From Gnetum montanum (taxonomy: Eukaryota > Streptophyta > Gnetopsida > Gnetales > Gnetaceae): DNA of 64,000 nt. Each line of letters starts with the position of its first letter. The stretch's first letter is position 1. The stretch spans positions 115,546 through 179,545 of the forward strand of contig MNCI01017909.1 of assembly GCA_015680685.1 (NCBI GenBank). The letters are read 5' to 3'. The notes below the pieces were generated by a model. That model was not told where the DNA came from. It ran no database searches and saw nothing but the letters and a program-made list of their open reading frames with translations. Of the stretch, positions 59,333 through 64,000 are shown one piece after another. The position numbers and the translations under genes were made by a program.

Positions 59333-61593
59333 CTGTAACACAACGAGTCAAACCTTGATAACAATATCTCACGACGCAAATTATTAGCAAATTGTCATAA
59401 GAAAACTAAATGCAATACAAAAGAAAAGCAGTCTTACCTGACTTTTACTAGGTCCTTCAAGATGCTTTGCACTGTCGAAAGCAAATTTGTTCTCAATTGG
59501 TGTTACCAAACCTTGGTTTATTACATGTTCGACAAACCAGTGGAAATTTTTCAAATTTTTGTTATTGGAGTTAATTTGAAGGGACTCCCATGCAAGTCTC
59601 ACATAATTCTGTAGCAACTTACTGTCAGCGTCTTTCAGATAACTGGAATTTTTATATACGTATCTTAGAACCTCTACAACTTTGTTTGAGAACAGGACTC
59701 TTTCTGTTGTTGAAAGCAACTGAGCATTCAAGAGGTAACCAAACAAGCAATTCAACCTTCGAATGTGTCCATGGTTTGCGGGAATGTAGTTTTCACCTGA
59801 GTCGGGATTTTTTATAACCCAAGCTATGTCTAAGAGTAATTCTGAAATGTTCTGCCACCTCAACATCAACTCACATGGATTAAAACTACAAACTCCCGCT
59901 ACAAGTTTACAACCAGTTCTGCAGCAAGCACCAGCTCTGACGGCATTCAGTTCATGCTTTTGAAATTCTGAACAAATTTTCTTATCGCCAATAAGTACAG
60001 GAATAAAATTAGATATTCCATATTCGTTCTCTACCTGCAAAATCCATAGTTATGTTAAATAAAAAGGCATCGACTGATTCTTCTGAGATCAGCACATACA
60101 TAAAAAATAGAACTATTTCTAAGGGGCAACTGTAACACCCATGAAACTGAAAGTTCATTCAGAAAGTAGCAACTCTTATCAATATCAGCATACTGTACGA
60201 TAATTTGTTCCAATTACTCCCATAATTGACACAACTGGAGTGTTAATTAGATATCTGCTAGCAAATTCAAAGTTTGGTCGTGTTAAGAATATGCATGACA
60301 GTGCCAGATCAACATACACTTTGGAATCAAACTTGTGACTTATAAACCATAAGCCACATACTTTAACCAAGTGAGACTTCTTATAATAGATAGCCTTCCC
60401 TAATAAGATATCTTAGCCATGGTGGAGAATTAAGCCCATGAACCGTTTCTGCAATGTACAGGTGCTGATAAAAATTCTCAGGTACAGCTCCTGGATTCAA
60501 TAATAAATGCATACCTTATTGTACCATTGTGAATAAATATGATTGTACAAAAAAGCCCATTAAATAGAAAAACTCCGGTAAATATGATGTTTTTATTTGT
60601 TAAACATTAATAATACAATTATATCGTTTACCAAAATAACTAATTTACAGGCCATGAGCATAGAAAATACACTCAGCATCCTCACCTTTTCAGTCATGCA
60701 TGCCACAAAAATTTTTGACCCTCCGGCATTTATTTAAAACAATATCTTGCCAGCAGCTTGGATTAAGCAGTTCCTTGCTGAAAAAAACTGCATATCACCT
60801 GCCTACCATAACAGGTCTACCCCAAATTGAAGGGATAAAGACAATGATAATGGTGGTCGTGATATCACCACGAGTATTAAATCATAATTTTCTTGCCTAT
60901 AATTTTGATTTAAGCTAAAATAGATCACTCAACTAGTAAACTCTTCCATTATATTGTTTTCTTTATCGCAACCACTAAAGACCCTGTATACTGAGACTGA
61001 AACATCAGAAAATGCATGGTTGTTAACTTACACAATTGTTACATCTCATTCGCTGTTTGAAATACTAGTTAAATAAATTGCGGTAAGATACCAAATGCAG
61101 TGACTCAAAGTTTAGAATAAGGAAAGCATGTTATTCCAGAAAAAACCTTACAAGTTACCTGGAAAGTACATCCGTAGTACCTCAACCAATGGAAAGTCAT
61201 TGGCAAACAAAGCAATTCCACAACGTCTCTTCCCAAATTTTTCATATCGCTGCTTCAAAATATCTAAATACAAGGCACAAAGTGAAGATAATGAATGCCA
61301 CATCATTTGGAGTTGTTTCTCTTGCAACAATATGCTTTTATAATTGTGCTCTTTCGTCGAAAACCTCCAACCTTGCATAGTTTCAAAATTATACACAAGG
61401 AAAACAAGTGTATTTCCCTGACTCGTCATTGGCAAACAAAGCAATTCCACAACGTCTCTTCCCAAATTTCTCATATCGCTGCTTCAAAATATCTAAATAC
61501 AAGGCACGAAGTGAAGATAATGAATGCCACATCATTTGGAGTTATTTCTCTTGCAACAATATGCTTTTATCATTGTGCTCTTTCGTCGAAAAC

Positions 61594-61633
<40 letters not shown>

Positions 61634-63234
61634 ACCACATGAGGATCCAACATTTAACAGTCTTCGATTCCTAACATTTACAAGACCTGAGATTACCTTT
61701 GCATCAATCGAGTTTGAAAACTTATGAATCTTCCACACGACTCATCTTAAAGTTGTCAGTCAAATGGATTCTTTGCTTTATCAAAGACACTTTTACTCAT
61801 GGGATCACCGTAACTCCTATTTCAATGGCTGAACTTGGTGCCTTCTCTGATCCTGATTGATTGCCACGATGAACAGGATCGCCAGTGGCTCTTATGCTCT
61901 GTTGAGTATCAACCTTCTTTCATGTATGAAATAGAAATAAATAGGCATCGTACAATTGGCTAATAGGTTGCCAGTGTGATGATTTTATAATCAGCTAGTT
62001 AGGTAGGTAGTGTAGGTGAGCATTGGGTTCTTTTAACATTGGATAAGCAGGTGTGGTGGAAGTGACCAATCAAGTGGTTGTACCAGCCAAAACTCATCTA
62101 CATATGATTGTAACATCTGCTGATGTAGCCAAATGCCGGACCCTTGCTAGCAAAACTGTATATGGCTCTTTTGCTTCGTTCATAATCTTTTCCTTCATAT
62201 ACCAGATCCATATATTCTATACTATAAAAATATCAATGATAATTATTTAGCTTGCAGACAGCATCTTGAGATAAGTATCATTTTGCTACTGAACAAGTTG
62301 CTAATGGTAAGCTCAAAGTTCTCTTTGTTTTAGGAACTTATCAAAGCGCTGACATATTTACCAATGGCCTGTCCCTACAAGATTTTGGAAGCCATCTCTC
62401 AAGCTTACACATGACCCTGCATCGTTCAGCTTGAAGGAAAGTAACAGACAATGAATGTCAAATCATTGTGAAGTGGTTTTCTCTGGCAAATATGGGATCT
62501 TCTAAGTGTGCTATCTGTACAAATAGGTTCTAGATTGTGTAACTATACTCTTTGTTCAAAGATCTCCAATTATGGAGAGTTTCTAGATTGTACACTGTAA
62601 ATCTCATGTACTTTTATATATTTTCATACAGATTACACAATGATAAGAAGTAGCATCTCTCAAACTCATTCCTGCTTTGACTAAGATCCATACCCACCAA
62701 AAGAATATTAAAAATTAGCTATCTCATATGAAAAAAATCATCAACAAGGTTTATAGTTTGTATTTGTTTCTTTTAGAACAAAGCAGCATTGATGCAAACG
62801 ATGAGAATCAAACCCACAACCTCCTTCACAAAGTGACATCTTGCTTATTGTTTTCTATTGATGTAATAAATCTAGCATTATCTTCCCGAAGTTTATTATA
62901 ATAAATCTAGTATTATCTTCCCGAAGTATATCAGTGACATATCAGAATAATGCGATCCTTTTAAAAATGTTTATACTGGGAATAATACTTACTATAGTTA
63001 TAAATGTTCTTGAATAAAGTTGAATGCACAAGATACGAAATCAAATGTTTTACCTCAATAAATGCAGGCCCAAATGACTTTTGATCAATAGAAGGAATTG
63101 ATATCTTAAAAAACTCAAGATCTGAATTTCCAGCCATGCCCTGCTCCCCTTCAAAATCTGAAAACCTTTTGTCAAGAGCAACGGCCTTGCATGAGCCATA
63201 ATGGATGTAGTTTCCACCAAAAGATACAAGAAAT
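58985..63234 (-). CDS. SPL7: SPL7-like SBP-box transcription factor, 3' part
   Basis: Three exons on the minus strand (63234-63054, 60034-59438, 59332-58985) join through GT-AG introns of 3,019 and 105 bp into 374 C-terminal residues ending at a stop. Conserved SBP-protein motifs of the large-SPL group are SFGGNYIHYGSC, FGPAFIE joined to VENEYGISNFIPVLIGDK, and LLLDIAWVIK. The tail has a hydrophobic helix (VVIMAVSVIFFCAGICVAF, residues 76-94 of the last exon) and ends SMSIRRCLFRSP. Absence of ankyrin repeats plus this membrane tail favours SPL7, the copper-deficiency regulator, over SPL1/12. The DNA-binding SBP domain and start lie beyond the right edge. All exons are open, so it is probably a working gene. 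Confidence 0.78.
59438..60034 (-). CDS. SPL7: SPL7-like penultimate exon
   Basis: 597 bp, 199 codons, phase 0 at both ends. Acceptor GCAG at 60038-60035, donor GTAAGAC from 59437. It begins VENEYGISNFIPVLIGDKKI and contains a Cys-rich piece (GACCRTGCKLVAGVCSFNPC) and helical LLLDIAWVI and VVEVLRYVY segments. This is the conserved SPL C-terminal domain. Confidence 0.82.
61196..61597. repeat. 173-bp direct duplication within the intron
   Basis: 61196-61368 and 61425-61597 are copies of the same 173 bp with four differences. On the minus strand both encode a readable piece (ALYLDILKQRYEKFGKRRCG followed by IALFAND). In the left copy the frame continues to a donor-like CCAG/GTAACT (61161-61152). 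I do not recognise the peptide. It could be an old captured exon or an unknown element. Confidence 0.8.
61597..61632. repeat. (CT)18 microsatellite
   Basis: 36 bp of uninterrupted CT at the edge of the second 173-bp copy. Confidence 0.95.
61740..62450 (+). mobile_element. copia RNase H relic in the SPL7-like intron
   Basis: The plus strand has GITVTPISMAELGAFSDPD, the start of copia RNase H (AFSDADWAG), and SPVALML. The end motif follows at about 62280-62420: HFATEQVANGKLKVLFVLGT, then QSADIFTNGLSLQDFGSHLSS, equal to the copia pattern H..R..V..G.L....T..Q.ADI.TK.L....F. Many stops lie between. It is in antisense to the host gene. Confidence 0.6.
62865..62930. repeat. 35-bp tandem duplication
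   Basis: AATAAATCTAG(C/T)ATTATCTTCCCGAAGT occurs twice with a 35-bp period. Small intronic duplication. Confidence 0.8.
63054..63234 (-). CDS. SPL7: SPL7-like exon, first one visible
   Basis: 181 bp: one base completing an upstream codon plus 60 codons. Acceptor TGTGCAG at 63235, donor GTAAAAC from 63053. It encodes FLVSFGGNYIHYGSCKAVAL and ends KSFGPAFIE. The next upstream exon must end two bases into a codon and was not found before the window edge. Confidence 0.78.
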
Positions 63235-64000
63235 CTGCACAAGGAAAAGATATTGATCATTTATATGCATTGCTACCCAGAAAAACCAAATAACAGCATA
63301 GCTGTGAGTTTGCATGCCATTATATTATTAGAAGATCGAATAATAACATATAGTCACGCATGTAAAGCAAAAACACTGTTACAACCACCGAGAAGTTTAT
63401 TCTCTGTGAAATCCAAGGAATCCCAAATGAAGCATAAAACGGACTCTTTTTGTTATAAGAAAGAGCAGCAAAATTCCAAGATCATGCAATCAATGGGCAA
63501 ACACTATTAGATAGGCAATATGATGGCTCAAGCTAAAATATATTTCTACAAAGCATGCTTTGAACTGCCTAGACAATAGTTTATGTTAACTACGTTTGAT
63601 TAACACATTAGCCCACATATCTATTCGTATCAGGCTTTATTGTATGGAGTGTTACAACTAAAAACTGCAACTCTTCCATTATTCTTCTTAAAAAATTCAG
63701 ATAATCATTATACCTTTTTATGTTCTCACATATTTGAAGGAAAAGGATTTTATTCACTTGCCAATATCAAGCCCTCGTCGACAGAGAAAAAATGGGAGCA
63801 AAGGGCATCGGCGCAGTGGGAGCGGGAGCAAAAGCGGGAGCAGCGGGCACAAACGTGAGCACAGTGGGAGCAGTAGTCACGATAGATGTCATGGACCAGG
63901 GGAGGGTTGGAGGGACCGAGAATGGGCCCATGTAGGGCCAAGGGGCAGAGAGTTTGCCAGCCGTGGCAAGGTGGAGGTGGGCACTAACGAACAGGAAACA
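63235..64000 (-). other. upstream intron sequence of the SPL7-like gene
   Basis: No further exon is recognised. 63780-63870 is a GC-rich imperfect repeat built on GGGAGCA/GGGAGCG units, followed by more GC-rich sequence to the edge. The open frames it creates on both strands are compositional. It may be a repeat insertion in the intron. Confidence 0.4.

Larger units (their letters stand above)
60035..63053 (-). other. 3-kb intron of the SPL7-like gene with repeats
   Basis: GT-AG intron (donor GTAAAAC, acceptor TTTTGCAG). It contains a duplicated 173-bp segment, a (CT)18 microsatellite, a copia RNase H relic on the plus strand and a small tandem duplication. The exons on either side join in frame at FIE/VENEYG, a continuous conserved motif, which shows that nothing between is needed as coding sequence. 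Confidence 0.75.

Noticed and set aside
61148-61474. Open minus-strand frame as a coding exon of the SPL7-like gene
   Set aside because: The exons at 63054 and 60034 join in phase 0 across a conserved motif, leaving no room for it. It is part of a duplicated intronic segment.
63640-63941. Exon of the SPL7-like gene in the GC-rich repeat at the right edge
   Set aside because: Both strands are open because of GGGAGC-type repeats. No splice sites or SBP-protein motifs are seen.

Overview
This is nuclear DNA from a seed plant. The evidence is an AT-rich, intron-bearing SBP-box transcription factor gene at the right edge and many degenerate plant-type retroelements: Ty1/copia, Athila/Tat-like Ty3/gypsy, L1 and RTE LINEs and tRNA-derived SINEs. 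Old, nested LTR elements with strongly diverged LTR pairs suggest a large, slowly purging genome such as a gymnosperm or a big-genome angiosperm. The species cannot be told from the sequence.

Layout. 1-1270: no firm gene. 1270-about 5900: a decayed copia element on the minus strand, interrupted by an LTR-like insertion at about 3710-4490. 6007-15813: a full-length gypsy element (G1, plus strand, 5-bp duplication CTAGG). 16200-17560: an RTE-type LINE relic (minus). 17580-20490: unassigned AT-rich DNA with two SINE-like copies. 20497-51699: an old gypsy element (G2, plus strand) whose LTRs lie 30 kb apart, flanked by matching ATAAG duplications, because later insertions sit inside it. Those insertions are a complex at about 29.1-38.2 kb (element A, minus strand, inside remains of element B, plus strand), a degenerate extra ORF at 38.4-40.7 kb, and a second full-length gypsy element (G3, minus strand, 40710-50630, duplication CTACT). 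51720-55700 and 56600-57180: L1 LINE relics on opposite strands. 58985-63234: the three 3'-terminal exons of an SPL7-like gene (minus strand), whose 5' part lies beyond the right edge.

The only likely functional host gene seen is the SPL7-like one, predicted from its conserved C-terminal half, its membrane-spanning tail and clean GT-AG introns. The main oddity is element A. Its two 256-266 bp LTRs and tRNA-Met-type primer site enclose an intronless copy of the nuclease domain of a CCR4-type deadenylase, in sense orientation with the LTRs. It is a single frame of about 391 codons broken only by two stop codons. Other signals are short palindrome arrays upstream of the TATA box in two LTR families, a conserved non-coding block in the 3' region of all three gypsy copies, and two single-N joins flanked by duplicated sequence that look like assembly artefacts.
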